The notes under the pieces are model-generated. The model saw nothing but the letters and a program-made list of their open reading frames with translations. It made no database searches and was not told the DNA's origin. Positions 49,201 through 59,240 of a DNA stretch of 64,000 nucleotides are shown here, one piece after another (position 1 is the stretch's first letter; each line of letters begins with the position of its first letter). The translations under genes were made by a program, and so were the position numbers. Source of the stretch: Trichoplusia ni (taxonomy: Eukaryota; Arthropoda; Insecta; Lepidoptera; Noctuidae); the NCBI RefSeq assembly GCF_003590095.1, contig NC_039490.1, positions 9,317,834-9,381,833 of the forward strand, given 5' to 3'.

Positions 49201-52200
49201 TCAATTACACTATGAGCATTATTAATGATGTTTTGTTTTGCACGATCTCTGTATTTTCTTTTGGTTGGCCAATTGTCAAGGATCTCCATGAGTTTTTCGA
49301 CATGAACTGCCAATATATCAGGGTCAACTGAGAGACCAATACTGAATAAACAGTCGACAATATCATTGACATAGTCTAGGTTACCTTGGTTTCTTACATC
49401 TTTAATCTTCTTTATTAAATCCCGACCAGCTTTTTGAATTATACGTGGATGTAAATGAGATACACCTGGTATTTTTAAAAACCATCTGAATATAAGGTCA
49501 TTAAATTCATTGTCATCTAAATCCTCTACTTCTTTGGTTTCAATGGTATTCGTTAATTGCTCCACGAAATCATCAATAACTTCATCGACAGCATCAACTG
49601 CTAAATCTACTTCGGTAATGAATTTGTGCATTTCTTCACGCATCTTTTCAACGGTATCATCATCTACACCTTGAGACTGTAATGTGTTTAACTTTTTAGC
49701 TAAACTTGATATAGATTTTCTTATTCCCCTTGCTTTAGGGTCCTTGGTTTCGTCAATTTCTTGCACCCAATTTGATATTTGTTCTTTGAATTCATCTGTT
49801 AACTTATTTTTATCATCTGATAAATTAACATTTTTAGGTATTTTGACAATTTCATCTGCTAACCTGTCAGCTATTATAGCAAATGTGACGTGTCTATCTC
49901 CATCCATTTCCACAGGCATATCTTCTAACATGAAAAGGATTTCCTTTTTTATTTTTTCTTTATAATGGGAGTCGCTCTCAGGCCTGTCCTCAGCGAGAGA
50001 CTTTAGTTTATCAACAAAACTATTGATAACTTCATCCTTAGTCTCCTTATCATCAAATTTAAAATCTACGAATTTAAAGGACTTTTTAACAGCATCCTTA
50101 AATCGATTAGGTTTTCTTGGAACATCTAAAATCTGATCAATGAGTTTTTCAGCTAATTGATCTTTAAAATCTTGTTCTTTTTTCTTACCTCCAGGAAACC
50201 ACATTGGTATTTGATCGACGTAAGTCGTGATTAGCTTCACGGCATTTTCTTCAAAATCTTCATCATCAGGCAAGTTTTTCAATTCGATTCCCAACAGTCC
50301 CATTAGTGTATCCCTTCGTCTTCTATGTTCCGGTCTCTCTGAGCTGAGAACCGGAATTTCACTGAGCCATTCTTCAATTTCTTCGTCGATTCTTTGGTCA
50401 TAATATTGTTTATCATCCCATTCCCCGCAGCAGCAGTCTGCCGGTTCATCGTCTATTGGTTCGCAAGGGCAAGGGTTTTGTGAGGACTTATCTTCTCTTC
50501 CAGGACAGCATGAGCAATAGCTAGACTTCCGCGGTTGGATTAACTGCGTGTAGAAGAGAGACGTGCTAGTGGATGCGTGGGGTTTACAAGGGCATTGCGA
50601 GGACTTTGTGCAATAACAATATTCCTCCGATTCCGGTGATTCCGGCGATTCTGGTGATTCCGGAGAATCCTGAGATTCCGGCGGTTCAGGAGATTCTGAT
50701 CCCTATGAGAGGAAAAAAGCTCGTTTTTAATAGTAAATGGGTAACAAACAAGCTTAACTTATTGCACTGCTTAACTATTTGTTGTAGTCTAAAACTACAA
50801 CTGACTTATATTATATCCAAAAATATTCTACTCAAGCGCAAAAAACCTATTCATTATTTTTAAAACTACATATATTTAAACGTATTCTCATTCTTATTCA
50901 TTTTACAAATAGTACTCACACTATCGGGTGTCCTACGACCAGCGATAGACGCAAGGAACCTGGAGAAGCTTGGAGCGGGGGCTGCGCAAGTAAATCATAA
51001 TCAACATACTAGTGAACACACGAGACTGTGCTTACAGGGAAACAGTCAAACTCAAAAGCTTAACAGTAACACTAAAACCGTAGTATGAACTTTCAAATAA
51101 ATATTTAGCTACAAAGAAAAAACAAATGGGTCCAGTATTTTCGAGTCAGGGATTTCAATAGAATGGGTTTAAGCTTTTCATAGCTTTGAAAGTTTATAAT
51201 ACGGTACAAGTTCATGATGCAATATGTTTCTTATAAATACAATTACTCTATTTCTAGAACTACAAAACAATATAAAAATGAACATGTTTGGAGGCTTGTT
51301 TTAAGTTTATTTTATATTTTAAGATATTGACGTAAGTTTAAACCTGCTTATTTTTTAACGTTTTTTTGTCGTTTTAAGACTTTTATTTTAAGAAATTAAA
51401 ACTTATGATTTTAGATTTTTGTTTTTTTTTATATTTTTAAGGTTTAATGATAGTAAAATATTAGCTTTGTCATTTTTTAAAGGTTTAATTAAAAAAAATC
51501 AATTCAAGATAATTCTCAGATACTCGTTTCAAGCGACAAGCGTTAAAAATAAATTAAACAAAATATTTACCAACACAACCTACATTAGAGCTACAGAACA
51601 CAACAAAATAACAACAACACAGAAAATAACAACAAAATTACTCTCAGTAGACAAACTTGAAGACGAAATCTAAAACAACTAATGGCGCCCAACATGAAGC
51701 CAACTCCCTGATCAACAAACCTATTGAATTGCATAAGAGACAATATGTCCAAAGAAATAACTTTTGCACGACAGCAATTTCTAGCAAAATTTGCACAGTT
51801 ACTGCTGACAAATGTGTAAAATGTTTACTTTGCGATAAGTAATACAAATTTACAATTTGTCAGCAATTACTAAGCAACTTTGATATCGTTTTGCAAATGG
51901 ATACGTATCACGGCTGCGACTCAAACACCTATAGTATAGAAACTAACCAAATATGTGACACATAAAAATCATGAAAAAAGAAATGATATTTTTCGACATC
52001 TCGCAGTACGAAACTAACCCATGTAATAACGGTTTACATTAAAACAGCTTTCGAAATCCTTATATTATGTATATATTTATTTATTAGTAAGAAAAAGCAA
52101 AAGAAAATATCCTGTCTTAAAACTAAACTGGAAGTATGTCTGAAGCAGCTCAAGTTTCCAAAACCAGACAAATACATTATCCACGCGACTATCATAAGCA

Positions 52201-52458
52201 CTGCAAGAGATTCGTTTCAACGCAATAAAGCTTACAAGCAGAGGGTATCAGAAATTTGAGTTACCTTATGCATTTATAATCTTAGGTGTAGCAGAAAATG
52301 ATTAGGGAGTCGAACCCAATAACACAACCAGACAGACAGTTTCATTAAATCCTTTTATTTCCAGAAATTGGAAAGACTTTTTGTCTTTTTAAATATGTGA
52401 TTCTTTTTTTCGTCACATTTCCAAAAAAATAATTACCTTGATCCTCCTCGTCATTAAT
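25239..52458 (-). CDS. Giant gene: about 8,493-aa helical-repeat protein, 25.46-kb single exon
   Basis: One frame is open without interruption from an acceptor (CTCTCATAG|GGATCAG, exon start 50702) to TGA at 25239: 25,464 nt. The Met at 50303 is internal, because 133 further codons precede it. A 22-nt exon at 52458-52437 (acceptor CTTTCTTACAG, donor CAAG|GTAATT) holds ATG plus five codons and joins in phase 0, giving MTRRIK|GSESPEPPE. The N-terminus has an SPE repeat and Cys clusters (EEYCYCTKSSQCPCK, CSCCPG, CCCGEWDD), then an EEWLSEIP module. The rest is on the order of 150 helix-turn-helix units of 50-60 residues with a proline turn. Linkers carry RRFSYRP, RRKSYMP or RRCSFMP. Three PEIKVDTSLMEELEDVF modules occur near the C-terminus, and the end is a DIIDRQKYLQINP module plus RVRKKG. 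No known family; filament or scaffold is inference. Confidence 0.85.
25960..33930 (-). repeat. 2,679-bp (893-codon) unit, three tandem copies in giant gene
   Basis: Equivalent landmarks repeat exactly 2,679 bp apart, for example at 26086/28765/31444 and 27871/30550/33229. Each copy contains four or more helical blocks plus the MEELEDVFDKQELDPN module and ends with ENVYLIDG[VI]P. Identity is very high, with few substitutions. The C-terminal-most copy is the most changed. Confidence 0.95.
37545..41830 (-). repeat. 657-bp (219-codon) unit, about 6.5 near-identical tandem copies
   Basis: Identical landmarks occur at 38202, 38859, 39516, 40173, 40830 and 41487, each 657 bp apart. Copies differ at a handful of sites (IEQKV/IERKV, DSAIEAV/DSAVEAV, one RNELEH, one EYIIAH). 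Each unit has four helix-turn-helix sub-blocks, and flanking units toward both termini are increasingly diverged. Confidence 0.97.
50703..52436 (-). other. Predicted 1.73-kb first coding intron of the giant gene
   Basis: Bounded by CAAG|GTAATT at 52437/52436 and CTCATAG at 50703. It is very AT-rich around 51.2-51.5 kb and has no repeat or coding region that I can support. Confidence 0.6.
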
Positions 52459-52502
52459 CTGTAAGAAAGAGAAAAGCTAATGTTAAGCTTTATAAGACTA
52501 TA

Positions 52503-52964
52503 CAGGGTGTCCCAATAATGTGGACGAGGGAGCGTCCATAGGCTAAGGATATATTTTATGGCTCCCGCAGTAATGAGTTCAATCGTTGAATCGTGGGGTT
52601 TCACAAACATTCAGGTCACATGCTCAAAGACACCCAGACTCAGAACAAGCACTCATGGGTCACACAAATGCTTGTCCTACGCGGGGATCGAACCTACAAT
52701 CCCTGAGTGGTAAGTTCAACCTCTCGGCTACCTATGCAGTTATGATTGTTAATTTGGTTTTGGATTCAAGAGCAGCTTAAAACTTTAGCGAGTGTATCAC
52801 GTGACTTCAACAGTATGGATGGGCTAATAAGGAAGAATGTTTGAACCACCAAAATTTTTCATTTCCGGTTTTAATATAATTCCTACACCAACTGCCGTGA
52901 TTATACTTAATAAAATATCCATAGCCTCTGAACGCCCGCTCGTCCACTTTTTTGGGACAGCCTG
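52503..52964. mobile_element. Tc1/mariner-type MITE with SINE inserted
   Basis: Terminal inverted repeats CAGGGTGTCCCAATAATGTG and CAGGCTGTCCCAAAAAAGTG continue for about 50 bp with good identity. TA dinucleotides flank both ends (52501-52502, 52965-52966), as expected for IS630/Tc1/mariner target duplication. There is no transposase. A tRNA-derived SINE occupies the middle. Confidence 0.8.
52588..52746 (-). mobile_element. tRNA-derived SINE, copy 1
   Basis: On the minus strand there is a perfect Pol III A box TAGCCGAGAGG (52730-52720) and B box GGTTCGATCCC (52694-52684), followed by the body CATTTGTGTGACCCATGAGT. A second copy lies at 58.5 kb and a fragment at 56.9 kb. It is nested in the MITE, so it is younger than the MITE. 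Confidence 0.8.
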
Positions 52965-54073
52965 TATAATACTAGTAACTATCGTACTGCCGAGCAGAAA
53001 CCTCTTCTCATACAGAAAGGCAACAAGCACTAACTAGAATAAATTCAGAAAAAGATTAAAATAATTTCTAGGATATTTCTGATTAAATCTGACATGACAA
53101 CCACTTAACAACCGCATTTAATAACGGTACCTAATGAAGTGAAGTTCTTATATCTGTAGCTCACATTATTTTAGACGTCACAGAAGACCCAGTAGGCAGT
53201 ACTGGATTAACCACGAAGCTAAGGGTAGCCAATGCTAAGGGTCCCCTAATAGCAGGCGCCCGCGCCCTATCTAACCGCAAACTACAATTTAAAGCAGTAC
53301 CACATTTTTAAAATTTAGCGCTATCGCTTATTTTTTTTTTCTACTTACACTACACACAAGTTGATAGGATAGCACAGCAGAAGTAAAAGGAGAATTTGAG
53401 AACCAAAGGCGAACAGACAATAGCCCCATTTTCAAAAATTGCCACTGGGCTCGCACTGTCATAATCCGTCACTGGGAAAACAGCATGATTTTCCAGGGCA
53501 TATTTTACAATGCCCTTCTTAAATTCAACTTTAAGATAAGGGTATACGGTATACTTCTTGAACAATACGACTTGTTACCTTTTAGTCTGTGTTGGTCTAC
53601 TGCGGTCTACTCATAATACTTGCCATCGAATCGGTCACTTTAGCGGGACAACTGTTCCTCTTGTGCTGGATGTATCTGTTTCTGAGCTTCGGGCAGACTT
53701 GGAACACCTGGAAGTTAACATAGTATGACTGCTGTATATGCCTTTAATGGGGATGGGGATTGCCCCGTAGGATTCTAATTCAGAGTCAGTTCCATTTATT
53801 TGCCTAAAATATGATATTTTACAGATCTAGTGACAAGTTGTGATGCCCAAATAGTCACTACCATAGTCAGTAAGACTGGCTTGGTAGCAAGAAAAACAAA
53901 ATACATTAATACTTTAAATGCTGATAAAAAAAGTAAATTTTGCCGGCCTTCAGCGAACCTGTTGATGTTTGGCTTAAAGAGATTATTAGCCTTGGTTGAC
54001 CCCACCGTGCAGGTGTTGCGGAGCAATAGGGGCAACCCCCGTCGTGGTCTTTGCTAATAGGTTATTTGACTAA
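52965..54073. other. Intergenic, no supported gene
   Basis: Mostly non-coding. A possible minus-strand exon starts at 53707 (acceptor TTAACTTCCAG) and reads VPSLPEAQKQIHPAQEEQLS before a stop, but I cannot tie it to a gene. Confidence 0.35.
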
Positions 54074-54211
54074 GGGCCGATTTCTCAATCGCCAGATAAC
54101 TTTTATTCGACGAATATGTTCGACGTCTTCACAGCTTTTGTATAGAAAATATGTCAAACAGCCATATTTATTTCTCAGATAAAAGTTATCTGACGATTGA
54201 AAAATCGGGCC
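54074..54211. mobile_element. PIF/Harbinger-like MITE, 138 bp
   Basis: Inverted termini GGGCCGATTTCTCAATCG and GGCCCGATTTTTCAATCG extend about 33 bp. Flanking TAA at 54071-54073 and 54212-54214 fits the 3-bp TWA duplication of PIF/Harbinger. No coding capacity. Confidence 0.75.
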
Positions 54212-54342
54212 TAAAACAATAATTTTTTTACATCATCAAACAGTTAGGAAGATTAAAAACACTTTAGATGATGAATAGTACTGTAATGGGGGCTAGTATA
54301 ATCACTTGTTAGTAAAAAATGTACTGGTAAGTGACACGAGAT

Positions 54343-54348
54343 TTTATT
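54343..54348 (-). terminator. Poly(A) signal AATAAA, gene at 54.4-58.7 kb
   Basis: AATAAA on the minus strand 85 nt past the TAA at 54433. Confidence 0.6.
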
Positions 54349-54432
54349 TCACTGTATCTCTATAATTTTTTGTTGACGAGATAAAAGACAAACTACGTAT
54401 CCAATATTTTTCGTCACACACCCTAACTATTG

Positions 54433-57400
54433 TTAGCTCATATCTGTCCTTTGGCTGGAGGCTTTTAGAGTCACACCAATAAGTCCGGTGTCATAGCCAA
54501 AACCTACTTTCAGAGCCACAAAAGATCTCGTAATTTTCTGTGTTCTTGTTGCATTAAGACGTTCATGAACGGTACTCACGAGGGGTCTTTCGTTATACAT
54601 ATTTCGGATGGTACTGCGAATGTAGCGGCTGACCTCGTTCAGCCGGTTCTCGGCCGCCTCGTTCCAGTCGCGACGGGAGCTGCCTGCCTTCAGGTAATCG
54701 TAGTTAGTGTCGAATGGAGGATCCTTGTACCTGAGGACGATAGCGAGATTTATAGAATTATAGTCTAGGCCGAGATGGAAAAAGGTACAATATCTTCTGG
54801 AATGAAAACAAATAAACCTACTCACTGGCACTAAATGGCATTACAATTGATCACCAAGTACACATATGCTTAAAATACTTTACGTCACACGAAATCGTGT
54901 TTAAAATCCACGTCTCAATCAATCAGCCTATTCCAGTTTACTGCTGGACCTACCTCCTCTAATTCGCGCCACATCACCCGGACCTGTGCCTTTAACATAC
55001 AGTCCGGGACAGATACATTTTTCATTGTTTACTAATCTTTGCATGAGCATGAGTTAAGAATAGAAAGATTTGCGAGAGCGTTTAACTCATAATTGAGACT
55101 CCAAAAGCCAAAGATGAGAAAACTGAATTTTCGGTCTATTCATCATTTATAGCCTTTCTCCTATCACAGCTAGGCATAAGCCTCCCCTTTCTCATGTGCC
55201 TCCCCTTAACTATATCGTCGACCCACCTTGTCCAGCCCATTACTCACTTGATGTTCCTACTATCGCTCGTCGGGGAATAAAGCTTAAAATTCTTAGTCCG
55301 CCCTTTGTACCCCAGCGGGAGGTTCCCGGGCGTGCTCTGCCGCCCTCTGGTGTACGTCTGCTGGTGCTTCGAGACCTTCGTCACGTCCGTAGCGGAAGAC
55401 CGGTCCTTGTGTAAGGACCGCATGCTTTTCGTTGTCCGTGACGATTTTGGAGCTGAAACGGCAAGCAAGGAAATTAAGGGTCAGAGGAGAAATATTAAGG
55501 AAAGTAGATTGTTCTGTTGTGTTATAAAGAAGTAAAACTTATAAGCTTCTTAGTCTGATGTTCGATCAAAAAGTTAAAAGTACTCGTCCGAATTGATAGA
55601 TTTTTTGGGTATTCTTTTTCTGAGGACTTACTGTTAAGAATAATATTACCGGTTATAGGCAAACAACAAGGAGATGAAAGTCAAACTTAGTGTTCAGTAC
55701 TTGAGCTTACTTTTCCTATTTGACGTAGTAGTCAATCCAAAACAGTCCAAACGAATTTTATGGAACGAGCTTATACTGATAAATGAGAAAACAACATAAT
55801 TTATTCATTCAGTCCAAAGTCTCGAGGAAAGAAACTTAAATTTTTAACTCTACAGTCATGTACTATGAAATTAGTTAATATCTTACAGTTAGTCTTGGCT
55901 TGCGCACATCTGATAATCTTCTCTATCAAGTCAGTGGAGGCAGTGTTGACTGGCGACAAACTCGGATACTTGCGAAGCGAGTGGATGAACGCATCAACAC
56001 CGCGGTTGGACTTACTGGGCCGTACTGTAGCTGAAATGTAATTACTCATATCAATTACTATAGGTAAAAGAAATAAGTGCAATCGAAATAAAAAAAAAGT
56101 AACTAGTCAAGTGCGAGTCAGACAGCGAGTTGAAACACTGAGGATTCCGTACAAATAGACTACAGAAGCCTTCCCAATCCTAAGGGTTTACCAAATATTT
56201 TTTAACCCAGCACCTTTGTGACCATAGCTTCCGTAACACCGTTGCTTAACAAAAATGTAAAAATCATCTGTTTTAGTATTTATTGTTAAAGCCCAACAGA
56301 ACGGTTTCAACTGTCTATCTAACAAGAATCTTGTAATACAGCTTGGTAACAGACGGAGGACATAGTAGAAGCGTTAAAACTTTTAACACAACCTTGTTAA
56401 AATTCTTAAAACACTTTAAAATAAAAAGGGAACAGTTCATTAATTACCTCTCTCGCTAAAGTTTAGGCTCCCACTAGCCCTGCAGTGGGCTGACATCGGT
56501 CGGAACTGGCCGCTACCGTGACCACCCACTTCAAAATTTCCCTGATCTGGAAAAAGTTCACATAAGTTTTAATCTTCTGTCCAATTATCATTTTTTTTAA
56601 CCTAATATAAATGAAATTAATACAAAACTTACTTCGACAAGGCTCCCTCCTCTGAGGCGGGAACTCGGACACTCGTTCAGGCGGCGACGTGGGGACGACC
56701 CTGCAGTGCGCCAACTAGGAACGAGAAATCAATATTATTTTACTATGCGAGGACTTTTAGACTGTGTTCACACAACATCCGTCACTCAAGATCCATCGTG
56801 AAACATCCATCGTCCGACATCCATCATCCGACATCCATCGTCCAACATCCATCGTCCAACATTCATCGCCTAACATCCATCGTCCATTTGTGTGACCCAC
56901 GAAGGCTGTTCTGAGTCGGGGTGTCTTGTGGCGACATAAAGCGGCAATTAATTAGTGGGGGAGTTATATTTTTACGATAATCTCCTTACCCTGTAGCTGC
57001 TCGCATATCGTCCGTCACATATCTGCGCGCCGGTGCTGGTGGTCTTCGCCCGCGCGTTCGTCTCCGTCACGGAGCTCTGCGGCACGGGCGAGCCCTGGTT
57101 ACTCGCCGGCATGGGGTTTATCTCTGAAAGAGAGGCTTGTCCAGAGAAATTTTAACGTTTTATGATTGTTCTGTATGCTCACTTTGATCTTAAAAGCTTT
57201 GAAAGAAGTGAGATATTTCATTTGTCGGTAAGACAGGAGATCTGTCACTGCGAGGGTAAAGAAAGAGACTAAACTTAAAGCCCGTATGACGCCATCCAGA
57301 TTCTGGTGTATTTATTTATTTACCCTGACGCAAAAAGAGGTCTGTCTGTTTGTGTAGCATCATGGCAGATCGCCTAGACCGATTTTAAGCAAATTCGCAC

Positions 57401-58729
57401 ATAATTCACCTTAGAAACATTATTTACAATGGTACTCTGTCGAGGGTTTTTTTATTATTTAATTATAATGGGCATCTGAACTATGCGATCTTAAATAGGT
57501 TTTAGAAAAAAAGGAATATTAAATAGCACAACATAATCGAAAAATGTGAAAAATACATATTTTCCACGTTTTTATTTCTTGTTTGTTTGTCGTTCCGGAT
57601 GGTTTTTTGCAACTCAATCTTGAGGCACTTCCTCATAAGCTAGCAGGCTGAAATTTTCAGGGTAGCTTCAAACCCGATGACAATGCATTTTACTATAAAA
57701 ACGGCTGGACCGATTTTGATAAAATAAAAAAACTGTGATTTTAGATATTTTTTAATTATATTATTACTTTATCTATAGTTAGACTGACCTAATCTCCTCT
57801 GTCGCTGCGGGCGGCGCGGCGCGCGCTCCCGCTGTCTATTCATCACGGTCAGGGTCACGCCGGCGTCGTCCAGCCCCTGCACGATCGCCACCAGACCCTC
57901 TACGTCACCCTCCATCTCGCTAGTTCTGGGGTAGAGGCATATACTGGAAGTGAAGTTGGAAATTATTCAATTAAAAACATGCCTTATAACACCATTTATA
58001 TATAGTGGTCCAACTAGGTACAAGCATCTTTCTGTACGGAGAACGGTTTGAGTTTTGATGACCACGCTAGCTCATTGCGGTTTCAGATTTAACTAAGGTT
58101 AATAAAAAAAAAAATGATAATTCAGGTTCCCTCTCGTTGATTTCCTTAACCGTTTGACAGTGATGCCTTAGAATAATTCAGAAAGTTCAAATAACTTTGA
58201 AAAAGCGACATGATACGTTGCCATTCGTTGGCATCGAACACGCACCTCTTGCATACAAATCCGCATAGAACCGAAAGGCATACCTAACTTATACATTTCT
58301 TATAGCTAAGTCACTATATATCCCTGATTTTACGAATAATCTTTTTTGTATGGGAAAAACTAATATAATTTTCTAAAATAAAAAAAAAAAAAAACAGAAT
58401 TTACTAACATACACAAACAGTAGAATTATATGTACACGTATAAAGATAACGTGTCCTCAGTCTGTACGTAACCCTCATGTCGCAGAGATTTCACAAACAC
58501 TCAAGACACATGTACAAAGATACATAGACTTGAGACTGGTTGAGACAAGCATTCGTGGATCACACAAATACCTGTCGTTCACGGGAATCGAAGCCGTACA
58601 TTACTCGGCTATCCGTGCAGTTGTGATGATATAAAAATGGGGCTTACTGTCATTTTGAGAAGCCTCAGCACAGAATAGCACAGGTCGGGCCTGTAGCAGC
58701 CCTGCCAATCGTCGCCAAAGGGTGTGGGC
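54433..58729 (-). CDS. Multi-exon gene, function unrecognised (8 exons, 5' end not found)
   Basis: Exons read from splice sites: 58729-58648, 57925 (or 57943)-57789, 57123-56990, 56714-56633, 56546-56448, 56030-55887, 55452-55311 and 54730-54433. From the second exon on, the frame is maintained at all six junctions (phases 1,0,1,1,1,2), which would be unlikely by chance, and the exons are much GC-richer than their introns. The first exon exits in phase 0 while the second needs phase 2, so an exon is missing or one edge is wrong. The peptide includes VEGLVAIVQGLDDAGVTLTV, FIHSLRKYPSLSPVNTASTD, RDWNEAAENRLNEVSRYIRS and a C-terminal FVALKVGFGYDTGLIGVTLK. The last donor (GTACAA) is unusual, and a second GTAC donor 36 nt upstream also keeps frame. 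No domain, signal peptide or membrane helix recognised. It is unrelated to the repeat cluster. Confidence 0.75.
56774..56887 (+). repeat. 14-bp tandem repeat, eight units
   Basis: Units of ACATCCATCGTCCA type, head to tail with no spacers and mild divergence, inside an intron of the multi-exon gene. Confidence 0.85.
56888..56936 (+). mobile_element. SINE body fragment
   Basis: TTTGTGTGACCCACGAAGGC followed by TGTTCTGAGTCGGGGTGTCT matches the body of the tRNA-derived SINE at 52.6 kb in the opposite orientation. It abuts the 14-bp array. Confidence 0.65.
57560..57735 (+). mobile_element. Dispersed repeat copy, inverted partner at 62.5 kb
   Basis: GTTTGTTTGTCGTTCCGGAT, TAAGCTAGCAGGCTGAAATT and TTTTCAGGGTAGCTTCAAAC recur as reverse complements at 62480-62615. 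It lies in an intron of the multi-exon gene. Confidence 0.7.
58478..58632 (-). mobile_element. tRNA-derived SINE, copy 2
   Basis: Same order as the 52.6-kb copy, with a decayed A box (TAGCCGAGTAA) and B box (CGGCTTCGATTCCC on the minus strand), then AAATGCTTGT-like and GAGTCT-like body blocks. More diverged. Confidence 0.7.
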
Positions 58730-58967
58730 CTGAAATAATAGAAAAATACAACACGTATATACTAACTTGACGGTTTCATAGCAATTTGGAAAGGTTTGAA
58801 ACCGTTAATACTTTCAAGTACATGTAGTTTCAATCGGATTTAAAACGCGACTGATATATTTTATAAATAGTTATTCCAATAACCATGCCCTTTTGTTTCG
58901 GATGGAAAATCATTCAATAGAAGATTCCTAGATCACAGACTTTTATAAGCCGTATATATATGATAGT

Positions 58968-59240
58968 TTATCATCATCCTAGACTTTTCCCAACTAAGCT
59001 AAGTACCAGTGTTTTACAAGGAGCTACTGCCTATCTGACCTCCTCAACCGCGTTAACTGGGCAACACGATACCACTTACATTTCTAGCTTTTGACTGAAC
59101 GTAACGTCGTATTGCCGGGACCCACAATTTAACGTGCCTTCCGAAACACGGAGGAGCTCGTTATTATTTCGATCGGGGGACCATCTAATCACCCACGGAC
59201 CGACTGTATCAAGCGTAGCTTAACCTGTGATCGATGAACT
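58968..59240 (+). mobile_element. Second SINE family
   Basis: It contains ATCATCATCCTAGACTTTTC, GTACCAGTGTTTTACAAGGA, TATCTGACCTCCTCAACC and CGTGCCTTCCGAAACACGGA, a block order common to lepidopteran SINEs. A short reverse fragment of its head (AACATAGTTGAGAAAAGGCT) lies near 62790. Confidence 0.65.

Noticed and set aside
25239..50702. Identification as titin, silk fibroin, apolipophorin or a mucin
   Set aside because: There are no Ig/FnIII domains, Gly-Ala repeats, lipoprotein signature or Ser/Thr-rich mucin arrays, and no visible signal peptide. Size and helical content alone do not justify a name.
52684..52730. A functional tRNA gene
   Set aside because: A and B boxes are present, but the sequence does not close a cloverleaf and continues into a SINE body that recurs at 58.5 kb.
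53350..53565. 71-codon minus-strand frame
   Set aside because: Length is within chance, there is no supporting splice or poly(A) signals, and its end is hydrophobic AT-rich sequence.
56774..56887. CRISPR-like array
   Set aside because: The 14-bp units abut without unique spacers and the genome is eukaryotic.
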